Of a stretch of 64,000 bases of DNA, positions 42,897 to 54,831 are shown piece after piece. The position numbers and the translations under genes are program-made. Source of the stretch: Botryosphaeria dothidea (Eukaryota > Ascomycota > Dothideomycetes > Botryosphaeriales > Botryosphaeriaceae); NCBI GenBank assembly GCA_011503125.2, contig WWBZ02000062.1:1550001-1614000 (forward strand), written 5' to 3'. How positions within the stretch are numbered: position 1 is the stretch's first letter; each line of letters opens with the position of its first letter. The notes under the pieces are model-generated. The model had not been told where the DNA came from and made no database searches. It saw only the letters and a list, made by a program, of their open reading frames with translations.

Positions 42897-44801
42897 TTAC
42901 TTCGCTGAGAACCTACTCTTGGCCCTCAGCTTCTCGCCAAAGAAGTACAGCAGCCACACACCGGCAGCGCATGCCACGGTGAAAGCAGCCAGAATGCTTA
43001 CACCTACACCAACTCCCAGGTTTCCAAAAAGCGGACGGGCGAAGTGCACCGCGCCAGCCGCCAGGGTGCTGCGCAGGAAATCGTTACCAGCGAACAAGCT
43101 GGCAGCGTACTGAGGGTAGACGAGCGGCAAGTACAGAAAGATGCACTGGATCACCAGGAAAATGCCGACGGTGAAGATGCCCACGCCCACCACGCTGACA
43201 ATCCAGTGAATGCTAGGATCAGAAGTCCAGCCGAAGATGAAGAGGCCGGCCGGCAAGAGGATGGAGACGGCAAGAGCGGGGATGAGGCGGCGTTCGGGAG
43301 CTCCAAGACCATAGAGGCGGATGGAAGGCTCGACGACGTAGTAGACGTATGCCCAGTAGGCAACGATGGAAACAAGTACACCCACGGTGATGGAGAGGAA
43401 GGTCAGGCCCATCTGTCCGAGGTTCATACCGTACATGCCAATGTAGACTTGAGGGAAGGCCTCGAAGAATGAGTAGAAGATACCGTAGATGAGTGCGGTG
43501 TAGACGGCGGTGAAGGCGATGGCCGGGTCAAGGAGCATAAGTTGGATAGGGCGCCAGAGGGCTTCGACAGCAGCGTCTCGGAGGGTGGTGTTAGCCTGGT
43601 CGATTTCGCTTTGTGACTTGAAGCCGTCTTTCCCGGTAAGGCGGCGGAGACGCTCAGCGCGGCGGAGGAGGATAGTGGAAGGCGATGTCTCTGGGAGGAA
43701 GAGGAAAAGGACAAGCCAGACGGGACCGGCGAGCCAGAGCAGCTCCCATTGAGACCAGCGCCAATTCTCGGCTGCAACGCTGAAGCCAGAGATAATGGGG
43801 CCGAGGGCCGGGCCGCAGGTTGCAGCGAGAGCCCAAAGACTAAGCACATAAGGGAGTTTGATCAAGCTGTACATGTCCTGCAGGGAAGCGCCACCGGTTG
43901 CCAAACACGGGCTGCCGAAGAAGCCAAGCAGAAATCGAAGGACAACGAGACCGGGGAAGTTGTCCACAAGCGCAGTTGGTACCAATAAGATCACGAATAT
44001 GGCGAACGTGAGCAAATATGGCGGGTTCCGTCCAATGAATGGAACCTCACTGAGAGGGGACCAAAGGAGCGGGCCAATTCCATAGGCCAGGACGTACATG
44101 GAAAGGCCAAGCGCGGCAGCGTTGATAGAGACACCGAATTCATGCATCACGCCTTCTTCACTTGGGGCGTAGATGGCAGAACCCATGTAGACAGCAAGAG
44201 TGTAGGCGTAAATCTGTGAACTGACAAATGCCTTCTTCCGGAACGACCAGTTCTGTGGATTGTCCTGGTCATCTGTTGTGTACCAGTCGACAAGTGTCGT
44301 TCCATCCTGAAGACGGCTTGGGGCAATCTGCATGGTCGGGCCACGTTCCAGAGTGGCATTTGTAAACTGCTGTTCAAGATCCGCTCTGGTGACGGATCTT
44401 TGGAGGGCTGTACGTGTGCCCACACGCTCTAGACCAGTCCGAGCAGTGTTTGCTGTTGCTGATTTGTAGAGTGATGTCCGACTAGTGCGGGCAGTCTCGG
44501 CAGTCCTGGTTTTCTCAGGATCGATTGTTCGGCCAGTTCGTGTGCTGTCCGCAGTCCGGACAGTCTCTAAATTGACGCTTTCTTCGGACTCCTTCTCGCT
44601 CGGTTCCACCTCTTCTTCGACTGGCTCGATTTCTGGAATGTAGGGCTCCTCTACAGGCATCTCCAGCGGTAGAGTCGATAGGTGCGCATAGTCGGCGGGG
44701 AGCTTGTAGTCTGGCTTCTCTTCGGGGTACTGAAGTACACGGTTCCGTGTAACGTAGCGGATGATTTGCCCGATTGGGGCATCTCTAATCAGGCCCGACA
44801 T
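42897..44801 (-). CDS. MFS multidrug/polyamine-type transporter (DHA1 family)
   Basis: The intronless frame has 634 codons. The first 180 residues are cytosolic and unusual: an acidic Glu/Pro stretch, then a Thr/Arg-rich region with repeated TART/TRT units (residues about 80–140). The transporter begins after DNPQNWSFRKK, the typical DHA1 entry motif. Twelve membrane segments can be followed. Motif A-like GPLLWSPLSEVPFIGRNPPY lies between segments 2 and 3, and motif C-like CGPALGPIISGF in segment 5 marks drug:H+ antiporters. The family exports azoles, polyamines, toxins and other small molecules by proton antiport, mostly at the plasma membrane. The substrate cannot be told. A central cytosolic loop (LRRAERLRRLTGKDGF) is as expected. 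Size without the N-terminal extension matches Flr1/Tpo-type proteins. Divergent from WDR70 across about 1 kb. Confidence 0.92.
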   Translation of the reverse strand: MSGLIRDAPIGQIIRYVTRNRVLQYPEEKPDYKLPADYAHLSTLPLEMPVEEPYIPEIEPVEEEVEPSEKESEESVNLETVRTADSTRTGRTIDPEKTRTAETARTSRTSLYKSATANTARTGLERVGTRTALQRSVTRADLEQQFTNATLERGPTMQIAPSRLQDGTTLVDWYTTDDQDNPQNWSFRKKAFVSSQIYAYTLAVYMGSAIYAPSEEGVMHEFGVSINAAALGLSMYVLAYGIGPLLWSPLSEVPFIGRNPPYLLTFAIFVILLVPTALVDNFPGLVVLRFLLGFFGSPCLATGGASLQDMYSLIKLPYVLSLWALAATCGPALGPIISGFSVAAENWRWSQWELLWLAGPVWLVLFLFLPETSPSTILLRRAERLRRLTGKDGFKSQSEIDQANTTLRDAAVEALWRPIQLMLLDPAIAFTAVYTALIYGIFYSFFEAFPQVYIGMYGMNLGQMGLTFLSITVGVLVSIVAYWAYVYYVVEPSIRLYGLGAPERRLIPALAVSILLPAGLFIFGWTSDPSIHWIVSVVGVGIFTVGIFLVIQCIFLYLPLVYPQYAASLFAGNDFLRSTLAAGAVHFARPLFGNLGVGVGVSILAAFTVACAAGVWLLYFFGEKLRAKSRFSAK

Positions 44802-45845
44802 TGTGATTTTCCGATGTTTGTTTAGCAGGAATAGTCAATGATGAAGAACACAGACTAGGAGACAAGATGAGGTTCTTGGGTCAGCGGGCAGAAGAGGGTT
44901 GAATCAATGGACAGAAATGAGGGAGGTCCTTAGGCAGCTTTATCTATTCCACGACATGGGTCATACTGTAAAGTTCCCGACTGTAAAGTCCAATAGATGA
45001 CTCCTCTGGCCAATCTCGTCATGCAACATTTCGAATCCATTGTCGCAAGCATGTACAGTCGGGCAGAATGGTGGGCCGAACGGGCAAATTGTCTGGCATG
45101 CATGATTAGAAAGAGTGGGCAGAAACCCAGGCACACAGATTGGTTAGCAGGCGCCACGGCGGCCGACGCGACAGCTGATAGGGCTGCACGCTGGAGTTAG
45201 TAGCAGTAAGGCGGACCAAAGACGGTGTCTCAGCGGGATTAGCAAGCGGCGAATCTTGGCGTGTCGCTGACAAACAAGGCAACTCCGTAAGCAGCCATCA
45301 ACATCTGATTGGCTCAATTCCAGCGGATTGTCAGCGACGCTCAAGCTTCTTCGCCAAGTTAAGCTGGAACGGTGCCAATTCACCAAGAGCGGAGAGCGAA
45401 GCACGAGCTTTCCGCCGACCTTAAGCTAAAAGAGTGGTTCTCGCGCGCACGCATCTTGGAATGGTTCTTGATTGATCATCAAGACTGCTACCGAAACGCA
45501 AAGACCAGTTCGACACAATGCCGCGGGGACGGGACGGAGTGAGCAGCGAGCTGTGGTTCGCGGATCTTTGCAGCAGTTTGCAGTGGTAATCGCCAAGAAG
45601 CGCATGGGGAAAACATCACACGGAAGGAGATACTGATGGTTGGGAGGAGACATTGAGGATTTAGTGGAGATGGCAAGGAGTTTGCGGAGAAGAGAGCAGG
45701 CAGGCGGAGAAAAGTGAAGGCGCGGAGATAATGCACGGACCACCCGACGACGTCGAATGCGCTCTCTGGTGTTGCTGCGACTTTTGGACGCCTGCCTTGC
45801 GACTCGCCGCCACGCCCTCACCTTCGCTCCGCATTCGACCTCAAC
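44802..45845. promoter_or_regulatory. Divergent intergenic region between the MFS and WDR70 genes
   Basis: About 1 kb. Nothing specific can be assigned. A long minus-strand ORF (45426–46559) crosses this region and the WDR70 gene but is antisense, and its composition reflects the acidic repeats of WDR70. Confidence 0.4.
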
Positions 45846-47561
45846 ATGGCCGACGACGACGTGCAGATTGACAATTTCGGTGTCGATGAGGACGCCCTGA
45901 AGAACTTTCTCGGTGGCACTGAATTCGGCAAGCAGCAGCGCTCCGCCGACGTCCAGGCGCAAATCGACAAGTCGAAGCGCAAGCCCGCCCAGGACGACGA
46001 CGACGACGACGATTCCGACAAGGACAGCGATGACGACAGCGATGATGACGATGAAGACGAGTTTCCTACCTCCCACGAGATGGTCATCAAGACCCACGAC
46101 CGCGCCATCACCTCCATCGCTCTCGACAAGTCCGGCAACCGCTTGATCACTGGCTCCAATGACTGCCACATGAAGTTCCACGACTTCTCCTCCATGACAC
46201 CTACCACCATCCGAGCTTTCAAGTCCGTCGATCCCACCGCTACCAAACAGACCACCAACGTCGAAGCCCATCCCATCCACCAGGTCATTTTCAATCCCAA
46301 TTACGCCAACCAGCTGCTGGTTGTCACCGCAACACCCCAGGCAAAGATATTCAGCAGAGATGGTGAGGTTGTCACCGAGTTTGTCAAGGGAGACATGTAC
46401 TTGCGGGACATGCACAACACCAAGGGTCATGTGTCCCAGGTGACGACCGGTTGCTGGCACCCCACCAACGCTGACCTCTGCGTCACGGCTGGCACCGACA
46501 GTACATTGCGTATTTGGGATGTGAACAACAAGCGCTCGCAGAAGGACGTGATTGTGCACAAATCTAAGCTTGCGGGCTCAGGGGGTCGCACTCGCATGAC
46601 TGCCGTGGCTTGGTCTTCTCCTCTGCAAGGAGGGCCCAATGTTCTTGTTGCGGCAGCGTATGATGGCAGTCTGGTCATGTGGAACGGCGACGGTCCCTTC
46701 AACCGTCCAGCAGGTGAGGTCCGAGACGCCCATACCCCTGACACTTGGACCGGTGGGCTCGACATCAGTCCGGACGGGAGGACGGTGGTAACTCGGGGCG
46801 GCGACGACACCATCAAGCTGTGGGATACACGAAAGTTCAAGCAACCCGTATCGACCGTCTCTCACCCCTCTACATCATCACAATTTCCCACCACTAACAT
46901 CCGCTTCTCCCCTACCGGCGCGAACATCGTTACCGGCTCCGAAACGGGCCACCTCCACATTCTGAACCCAGCGACCCTCCGGCCGGAACTGGTCACTCCT
47001 GTGACGGCAGGTTCGCCGCTGATCGTCGTGCAATGGCACGAAAAGCTCAACCAGATCGTCACGGGCTCAGCCAACGCTGAGACGCACGTGCTGTACAATC
47101 CCGACATGTCGCACCAGGGAGCCAAGATGGTGATGAGCAAGGCGCCGAAGAAGAGACACATTGACGACGACCCAAGCTTGACCATGGACCTGTCGCAGGG
47201 GATTTCAGCAGACAGCATCGTCACGCCAGGCACGCAGTCGGCTACCAGCTTCGCGGCACGGCATCCGACAGTCGGGCTCACGGCATCGGGCAAGCCGCGT
47301 GATCCGCGTAGGCCCCACATTCCGCAGACGACGCCGTTTGCCAAGAGCCAGCCAGACTCAGAGCACATTCGCAAGAACATCCCGCTTAGCTCGATGCGCG
47401 AGGAGGATCCGCGCGAGGCGCTGCTAAAGTATGCGGAGAAGGCCGAGAAAGAGCCCCTTTTCACCAACGCGTGGAAGGAGACGCAACCCAAGGCGATCTA
47501 CGCAGATCTGAGCGAAGAAGAGGAGGAAGACGGACCAGACAAGAAGAAGGTGAAGCGGTAG
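45846..47561 (+). CDS. WDR70: WDR70 family WD40-repeat protein
   Basis: The intronless frame has 571 codons. Residues 1–40 include DVQIDNFGVDEDALKNFLGGTEFGKQ. An acidic Asp/Ser run follows (residues about 50–76). The WD40 propeller begins at SHEMVIKTHDRAITSIALDKSGNRLITGSNDCHMKFHDF; further blades include TGCWHPTNADLCVTAGTDSTLRIWDV, DISPDGRTVVTRGGDDTIKLWDT and IRFSPTGANIVTGSETGHLHIL. The C-terminal region is basic and holds the KPRDPRRPHIPQTTPF block and a Lys-rich end. The acidic N-terminus, order of blades and C-terminal block match the WDR70 (gastrulation-defective 1) family, which in fission yeast and humans works with Cul4–DDB1 in histone H2B ubiquitylation and DNA end resection. Nuclear location is likely. 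The start is supported by the leader and the conserved N-terminus. Confidence 0.9.
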   Translation: MADDDVQIDNFGVDEDALKNFLGGTEFGKQQRSADVQAQIDKSKRKPAQDDDDDDDSDKDSDDDSDDDDEDEFPTSHEMVIKTHDRAITSIALDKSGNRLITGSNDCHMKFHDFSSMTPTTIRAFKSVDPTATKQTTNVEAHPIHQVIFNPNYANQLLVVTATPQAKIFSRDGEVVTEFVKGDMYLRDMHNTKGHVSQVTTGCWHPTNADLCVTAGTDSTLRIWDVNNKRSQKDVIVHKSKLAGSGGRTRMTAVAWSSPLQGGPNVLVAAAYDGSLVMWNGDGPFNRPAGEVRDAHTPDTWTGGLDISPDGRTVVTRGGDDTIKLWDTRKFKQPVSTVSHPSTSSQFPTTNIRFSPTGANIVTGSETGHLHILNPATLRPELVTPVTAGSPLIVVQWHEKLNQIVTGSANAETHVLYNPDMSHQGAKMVMSKAPKKRHIDDDPSLTMDLSQGISADSIVTPGTQSATSFAARHPTVGLTASGKPRDPRRPHIPQTTPFAKSQPDSEHIRKNIPLSSMREEDPREALLKYAEKAEKEPLFTNAWKETQPKAIYADLSEEEEEDGPDKKKVKR

Positions 47562-48132
47562 CGGGAGCTAAAATGGCATTCTGGGGTGGCAGGGGAAGGG
47601 CATTGGGGGGGCGTTCAGGGACGGGGCGCTTGGACAGAAAGTGTACAAAAATGGAGGTGTTGCGTCTTTATTAATGGGGAGATGCTAATGATACCCGCGA
47701 GATATATAGATAGATGTGGAGCAAATCTCATGGACACGAATTTGCTGGCTCGACGTGGGCAAATGATTGGATGCACGATGACGGAAATGGGGCTTGGACG
47801 GCTGGAGATCATCTCGCGTGCATGTGAGACCCGTGAGACCCTAACCTGCTGCCGCCTGCCTTGGCGCGCCTTCTACTTTGCGCAACCACCGATCCGAAAT
47901 CTGCCCTCATTCTCCTAAAGAGCCTGCATGGACATGGCCTGCACCACCTCCCGCGACGCATCCAGGTAGGCTGATGAGTCTGCTACGAGGCACCAGAACT
48001 TCCGCACCCGCCACCGCCTTGCGCCCGCTGCGCGACTCCAACACCCGAGCCCCGATCTCCACTGCAGACCCTCCAGGCCAGGCTCCGCAGAAATAAAAAA
48101 CATTACCGCACCCTCGAGCAGCTCCAGCTGCC
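47562..48132. other. Intergenic region between WDR70 and the NIPA transporter
   Basis: About 570 bases in tandem orientation, with G-runs just after the WDR70 stop. No feature of note apart from short shadow ORFs. Confidence 0.45.
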
Positions 48133-50782
48133 ATGATTCTCCCAAGCGCAGCCCAGGCGCCGCTGCAAAATGCCGTCGCCGACGTCACTCTCGCCGCAGC
48201 CACCGCCGCGACCACTCTATTACCGTCGCACTCGAACAGCTCCCTGACGCCGCCGGACAATCTGGACGCAGGAAGCGGAGATGGGAACCAGCAAAATGGC
48301 GATTGGTCGTCACTCATCGGCATCACCACCGCCATCGTGGGCAACATTCTGATCTCCTTCGCGCTCAACACGCAGAAGTACGCACACCTGCGCCTCGCGC
48401 GCGAAGCCGAGGAGCGTCGCCGACGAAAGAACGGTAGCACAATGCAGGATCGGGATGCTGTGGCCAAGGCGAACGCGAAGGCGCGCAAGATTCTGGGCTT
48501 CAAGGCCGGCGACGACGAGCATGAAGACGACGATGACGCGGACGGCGAGCCGCGCGAGACGGATGCGCTGCTGTCGGCTGGGAGGCACAGCTACGACGGC
48601 GGCCACAACGAGGATAACGATAATAGAAGAGATAGCGACGAGTCGGACGCTGCGAGCCTGGAGGCGCAGGCAAGAGATCTGAGGCACCCAGGCAAGCAGA
48701 CAAGCTACCTGCAAAGCCCGTACTGGTGGATCGGCATCGTGCTCATGATCATCGGCGAGGCGGGCAACTTCCTGGCCTACGGTTTCGCGCCCGCCTCTAT
48801 CGTGTCGCCGCTGGGCGTCGTTGCGCTCATCTCGAACTGCATCATCGCGCCTATTATGCTGAAGGAGCCTTTCCGCAAGAGGGACTTCCTCGGCGTGCTG
48901 ATCTCCATTGGTGGTGCTGTTACCGTCGTGCTGAGTGCCAATGACAACAACCCCAAGCTGGGCCCGCATGAGATTTGGGAACTGATCAAGACTTGGGAGT
49001 TTGAGACGTATTTTGGCATTACATTTCTCGTGATAGTCGGCTTGATGTGGGCGAGCAGAAGATACGGCAAGAAGAGCATCTTCATTGACTTGGGTTTGGT
49101 CGGACTGTTTGGTAGGGATTTTGGCATTCATCTGGTGAGACATTGCTGACAATGTTATAGGTGGCTACACTGCCCTGTCTACCAAGGGTGTGGCTTCCAT
49201 GCTTTCCTACACCCTGTTCCACGCCCTTACTTTCCCCGTGACATATCTTCTCGTCGCCATCTTGGTCTTCACTGCTGTGATGCAAATCAAGTATCTTAAC
49301 CGTGCATTGCAGCGCTTTGATGCTACGCAGGTCATTCCCACTCAATTTGTTTTGTTTACGCTTTCCGTCATTTTGGGATCAGCCATACTATACCGCGACT
49401 TTGAGCGCACCAATGGCCGCGGCGCGGGTGAATTCGTTGGCGGCTGCGCCATGACTTTCTTGGGTGTATGGATTATTACGACAGGACGACCGCAGGATGA
49501 TGACGATGAAGAGGAAGAAGAGGAAGAGAGAGCGCCTGAGCAGGAGGATGCCATCAACTTGGGGCCTGAGGAGTATGGTGACGATGAAGTCCACTACGGT
49601 CCCACGTACTCCAGCGACTCTTCCAGACGGCAGTCCGCCCTCATGAACGATCTCCCGATGATGTCTGCTCTCACGCCTTACGCATCAGCTGGCTCGCACC
49701 ACCGACGCCCATCGATGCATCGTCTCAACACGCCGCACATCACTCTAACATCGGAACCGCCATCGCAAGCCGTCACCGTCGCCACCACGCCCGCCGCCAT
49801 GGACATGGAAGACGACGACGACGATGCACTGACCGCCAACCCCTGGGCCAGCGACTCCATCATGTCGACCCTCACCGCGCGCAACACCAGCGCCAACGCA
49901 CCCCCACCTCTCCTCCACACAACCGCTTCCTCCCCTATCCTCCCCTCCGAAGCCGAAGCCCTCGCCTCCGAAAACAGCCGCCCCGACGCTGCTCCGCGCC
50001 GGGACACTTCCCCGGTAGCCTCCACAAGCACAGCGAGACCGTCCACGCCTCCCGGCCCGCCCGGCCACCACCTCCGCCGCAAATCCCTGACCACCCCCAG
50101 CCCGTCCAAGAAGCACCAGCAAACGCCGCTCCGCCCCTCCGAAACCGAGCCCGCAACCCCGTCCAGCGCGACCCCGCGCATGACGCCGTCCGCCGCGGCG
50201 CACCTCAAGCGCGGCTCTATCAGCGGCCACCTCGTGCCGGGCCCGCTGACCAGCCCGCTCAGCTCGTCGCTGTCGGCGGTGGTGGCGGATAGTCTGCGCA
50301 AGGGCGTCGAGATGCGGAGTCTGACGGGGCCGCGGCCGCGCAGGAATACGCGGGATCAGGAGGGTGGCTTGCCCGGTGGGTTTGGCGGGTGGTTGAGCGG
50401 GGCGACGGGCGTTGGTGGGGTGGCGGGGCCGAGGGATGTTGTCGGTGGCGTGGAAGGCGTGGCCAGGAGGAGTAGGGGCGTGAGTCAGAGTGAGGGTGAG
50501 GGTGTTGCGAGTGGTGCGGGTGTGAGGAGTAGGAGTTTTGCTGCTGGCGAGGGGCCTGGTGGGGTGGCGCTGATTGGGGAGGGCGAGGGCGAGGGCGTTA
50601 CCGGGAGGGCGAGGAGCGCGAGTAATCCGTTTGGTGCGCGGTTGAGGAAGGTGAAGAGTAGGGGGGAGGGCGTTGATGATGGCGAGCAGCAACAGCAGGA
50701 AGCGCAGGAGCAACGGGAAACGGAAGTGGAGACGGAGGCGAGTAGGCCTCAGGGAGAAAATGAGGAGAGCCGAGCTGAGTAG
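48133..50782 (+). CDS. NIPA-type magnesium transporter (DUF803)
   Basis: There are two exons, 48133–49111 and 49161–50782, with a 49-nt intron (GTAGGG, branch GCTGAC, TTATAG), encoding 866 residues. The first membrane helix (SSLIGITTAIVGNILISFALNTQKYAHLR) is split from the rest by an acidic cytosolic loop. Then come WWIGIVLMIIGEAGNFLAYGFAPASIVSPLGVVALISNCIIAPIMLKEPFRKRDFLGVLISIGGA, the signature stretch of the NIPA family, and later GYTALSTKGV, helix 6 and FTAVMQIKYLNRALQRFDATQVIPTQFVLFT, giving about nine helices. NIPA proteins carry Mg2+ across plasma or endosomal membranes. After the last helix a tail of about 430 residues is disordered, rich in Ser, Pro and Gly, as is usual in filamentous fungal homologs. 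Long minus-strand ORFs over the tail are shadows of its GC-rich composition. Confidence 0.9.
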
Positions 50783-53331
50783 GGTGATGAGAGTTACGTT
50801 GAGAGATATATCTCTTTTCGCACTGTTTTGTCTTCGGTTCCGTAGAGACTCGTTCATTTCTCCTGAAAGCGAAGCATGGGAGGAAGGTTGTGGAGGGCGG
50901 TCGTTTGATTATAGCCTCTGGTTGTGGTGCCATTTGTTTTTCCTCATCGGTAGCATTGTGTGCTCTTCTGTCTTTTGGGTCTTTGGGTTGTCGTCTATTG
51001 CCTTGTCTTGCATATACGGCGTTCTGTGGTACTTTGTCGGAGCGGGTTCCTAGGCTTTTTTCTCTCTCTCCCTTTCCTGGAAAATCATCACTGGCATTCT
51101 GCTTGGGTAATATTTGTGCTGAGATTTTGCGCTCTCTTCTCTTGTCCTACTCGAAAGGGCCGGATGTTTCCAATGCATAGTCGTCGTATCCAGTTGTTGT
51201 AAGTTGATGTTATGAGGACTGTTTACTTTTGCTTCTTCCTTGGCCCAGGTTCCTAGACTGCTTTGGTTGCGTTTTTCCTCAGAACAACATGGCTACCTTG
51301 AGAATATGACTCCTTCTATTTCCGCCATTATCGAGGGAACTGGTAGCCATTTTTGTGCCTCCAGCTTGACCTGCCAAAGAATCTAAGCATGATCAGTGGT
51401 ATCCATATGGATGGAGGAGATCCAGTAGAACCTGTTCATATCCACGTCTACAGGAATGCGCAGATATTCAAGGAGCTCAAAAAGAAGCATAATCATCAGC
51501 CCTGAGGCTCCAAGGCCGGTGCATCTCCACGGAATGTGGCGGGTCCTCCTGCATTTATTTGATCCCCCTGGATGGTCGCAGTGCTCATAGTCCCAGAATT
51601 TAGAGGCAGTCGTAAGGAGCCTACTGCACAACGGATGCGCTACGACTGGATAACGGAAGGCTCACGGCTTCATAGTTGCATATGCCGATCACTGGTGTCT
51701 GTTGTGTCTATATCTTGACCGCGACAACTTTGATCAGCTCGAGATCTTAGTTGGCACTCACAAAATTTTTCAGACGCCTAAGATTCTTGGGAACACCACT
51801 TCGTACTACTGGTTCCGGCCACTTGTGGTGTTATTGGCGGTCTCTGCTAATTGCTGTGAACTGGAAAGAGCAAACCCGTTGATCATCAACGATGTTTGGA
51901 ATATTTTTTATCAATCTAGAACTACATTGTCCTTTATCATGATACAATGATGTGTAACACTTTTCAGAAGTACTGGAGCTGAGTTCGGCTATTACTGCAG
52001 TAAGAGACCATCCGCTGCACGGGGAAGCTGACGTGCGGTAGTTGCCTGATGTTCCTGGTTCTTGAAAACTTCTGACGTAGGAAAAGTAGCTGGAGCATTA
52101 ATCGGATCATTCGTACCGGGAGTTGAGTGCCCATGACGGCGCAATGAGGAACAAAGCAGACAAAAGGCTCTGTATCTAAGCCTTCGCATATCCCAAAACG
52201 GCAACTACTTCCCGCTAAACCAACAAATGACATCCTCTCACGACCAATAACTACAGACGCTGCAATTAATAATTTGCAGCACTTCTATAAGAAATCAGCT
52301 CAACCTCCCCACTTCCCCCCTCCCCTACTGGTTGCCCGATAAGCCACAAAAAATCATCAAAATCAACACAACGCATCCGCACCTCAATCTGCCACGTATG
52401 AACACCACATGACCAAACAAGCAAAGACAACCACCACACCCCAACGGACCGCGCACGCACTCTCGCTCACCGCCAAGTGTTCACCAGCACGGCAGCACCC
52501 GCAAGACGAACCGGAGAATTAAATCAGACGTTCGAAGTTGTCCGGTTTTAACCTTTTGAGCAGCAGCACCTGTCAATTGATGGCTGGTGCGCAGGGAGAG
52601 GCAGCACGTCCCAGATTTCTGCGTGTAGAGGGGTGCTGCAGCCGACGGGTAGCGGCAGTGGCTCTGGAAAAAACATAACTTTGCGGGGAGCAGAATTGTT
52701 TGTCCGGAAGTAAGTGAATTACACTTCCGGTGACGAGGTTGTTTGGATGAATGCCTCATGGCAGTTTTGATTCGACCGTTGTCTGGACTTTGGCCGGGAA
52801 CATTGGGTTCGGCGCTGACAGTCGGCTGCATTCCTCTGTATGTTCCTAATCGTGCGTGTGAGTGTGCAACGGAAATGACTGGACGCAACTAATGTAAAAT
52901 TAGTACCGTAGTTTGGTAGTAGGTGTGGACTGTGCTACGAGACATGGTCCTGCGCCGTGGGATTCGCGTTACGAGCCCGGTCCCAAAAGTATTGCGACTA
53001 CAAGCGCACAAGTACAAACGAGGATTTGAAACATTCCGATGGGGAGTCTCTCTTAGAATAGGACATTTTACGTCCACAGCAGATTAAATGCTGCAACTTC
53101 CTATGGTAAGACCATCCCAAGTTACCCTTTGGAGACCGACCTCATACCAGTTTTGAAAGGGTCCAAAAACAGGGAACGCTAATACGCACGACGAGTGGTT
53201 GCGGACAACTGCCATTCCTCATGTCCGTAATGACCAAATCTCCAATGATCTAGGTCTAGGCAACCTCTAGAATGACCAGTCCACAGCAACCATCTAAGTC
53301 TTGAGATCTCCCTTTTCAACCCATGGCCGTC
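50783..53331. other. Convergent intergenic region, 2.5 kb
   Basis: No supported gene. A T-rich stretch (50800–51100) follows the NIPA stop and is likely 3' untranslated. Short ORFs at 51383–51631 (minus), 51702–51950 (plus), 51964–52233 (minus) and 52481–52888 (minus) have mixed, protein-like composition but no motif, no consistent splice sites and no partner exons; decayed gene remnants are possible. Confidence 0.4.
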
Positions 53332-54831
53332 TCAAATTTCCTCCCCAAACGGATAGTTAAACTTCAGTAAGCCGTTCAAGCCTCCAACCCAGTGGTCCTC
53401 GCCTCTAGATATGCCGTTCGTGCCTCTCACAATACTCGGGACGCCGCCCAGATTTGTGTCCTTCTCCCCCCTACCTAGTGCCCTCAACCCCACATCTTCG
53501 CCCGTGATGCGCACCTCACCGCCACGGCCTAGTGGCTCCTCCATGCGCATGCCGTCGATACTTACGTCCACGCCCTCGGACCTGTTCGTGTTGGTAACGC
53601 GTAGTGTGATCTCCGCGTTAGCAGGAAGCACGAGCGGACGGAATGACAGGCTGCGTGGGGAGATAGGGGTGAGAATGAGGGATGGAACGAGTGGGTGGAC
53701 GATGCAACCGCCCGAAGAGAGGGAGTAGGCGGTACTGCCGGTGGGAGTGGCAACAATAAGACCGTCTGAAATGGCATCGGTCAGGTGCCTCCCATTGACG
53801 CTAATACTGATCTGTGTCAGATGTGGCGCGCGGCCACGATGCAAAATGATTTCATTAAGCGCGTATAGCGAGGAGGGTGGTAGCTTGGGGTTTCCTCTGG
53901 CAAGCGTCTGAGCGGTCGCAAGGGAAGGATGCCTGCCCGTCAAGATTGGTTTCTTAGCTACCGAGGCGGGAGCTGGCGCGGTCGAGGTCGAAGAAAAGCT
54001 GGCTGGAGTGTGAACGGATACTTTGAGACGGTGACGGAGAAGGATACGGGCGTGGCGATTGGTGCCCATGAACTTGCCGCGAAGCGAAGCCCATGGGTCA
54101 TCGGCAACCCTGGTGATATCCTCAGTGCTTCTTTTTGAGGGTGTGCTAAGAGTCTGCTCTAGGGTGGCGCTGGCACCGGACATGTAGACCTCCCTGAAAG
54201 CGCGCTTGTACTCAGCAAACTTCCACTCGCCCAAGAAGCCAAGTGTGCCCATGCTGAAAGCAAGGATAGGCGGTACCCTTTGAGAGTTTGCGTACAGACC
54301 TGCAGCATGCAGGATTGTTCCGTCCCCGCCCAGAGTAGTTATGAGATCAACATTGTCGTGGAGCACTTTTTCGGAGTCCCGCTTCTGGGTCGGGAGCGCA
54401 TAGATAGGAGAGGGTAATTGATCGTGGATAGCACGCGCAACACTAGGCTCGAACAGAAGATTCACATCGGGGTATGTTGTCTGGACATGGTAGGCAAACT
54501 CGACGAGTGAGTCTGTTACTTGCGGGGCCTCCTCTTTCTTCATGAGCAGCACGGCGCGGAGGGGTGAGTGCCAATGGAGGCCGAGCAGGTCATTCTGGCG
54601 CGTCGCTGGGTAGAATCAGCATGCAGTTCTTCTAGGCCGGCACAGAGATTAAAGGATAGCGGCGGCGATAAGAACATTGTGCTCACCATGTGCTCCCAGT
54701 CTGCCTCATCTCTGCTCACCTTGGTATGTGGGAGGACTGCGATCTGGCAGAGCGCCAGCACGTGGCAGCTCGATGACTTCATGGCGACGCGCTGTGCACG
54801 AAAAGGCCCTTCGCCCAGGCGGCGGGGGCAT
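53332..54831 (-). CDS. POS5: NAD(H) kinase, mitochondrial Pos5 type
   Basis: There are two minus-strand exons, 54831–54720 and 54605–53332, with a 114-nt intron (GTGAGC...CCCAG), encoding 461 residues. Exon 1 gives MPPPPGRRAFSCTARRH, a basic acid-free presequence, then ELPRAGALPDRSPP; exon 2 opens TRQNDLLGLHWHSPLRAVLLMKK, which leads into the kinase fold. The GGDGT nucleotide-binding motif is at about residues 130–134, followed by FSMGTLGFLGEW, the NE motif in SLYALNEIILHRG, DGLIVATPTGSTAYSLSSGG and VDVSIDGM. This makes NADP(H) from NAD(H) and ATP, supplying matrix NADPH for antioxidant defence and Fe–S metabolism in yeast Pos5. A Ser/Ala-rich insert near residue 255 is typical of fungal forms. 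Translation from ATG 54552, without exon 1, would lack the presequence and the conserved HWHSPLR segment. Divergent from the acyltransferase gene. Confidence 0.92.

Noticed and set aside
45426..46559. 377-codon minus-strand ORF over the WDR70 start
   Set aside because: It is antisense to a clear WD40-repeat gene; its Val/Asp/Gly-rich repeats mirror the acidic coding repeats on the plus strand, and no known domain appears.
49745..50857. 370-codon minus-strand ORF over the NIPA tail
   Set aside because: The opposite strand encodes the low-complexity tail of a real transporter; this frame has no domain.
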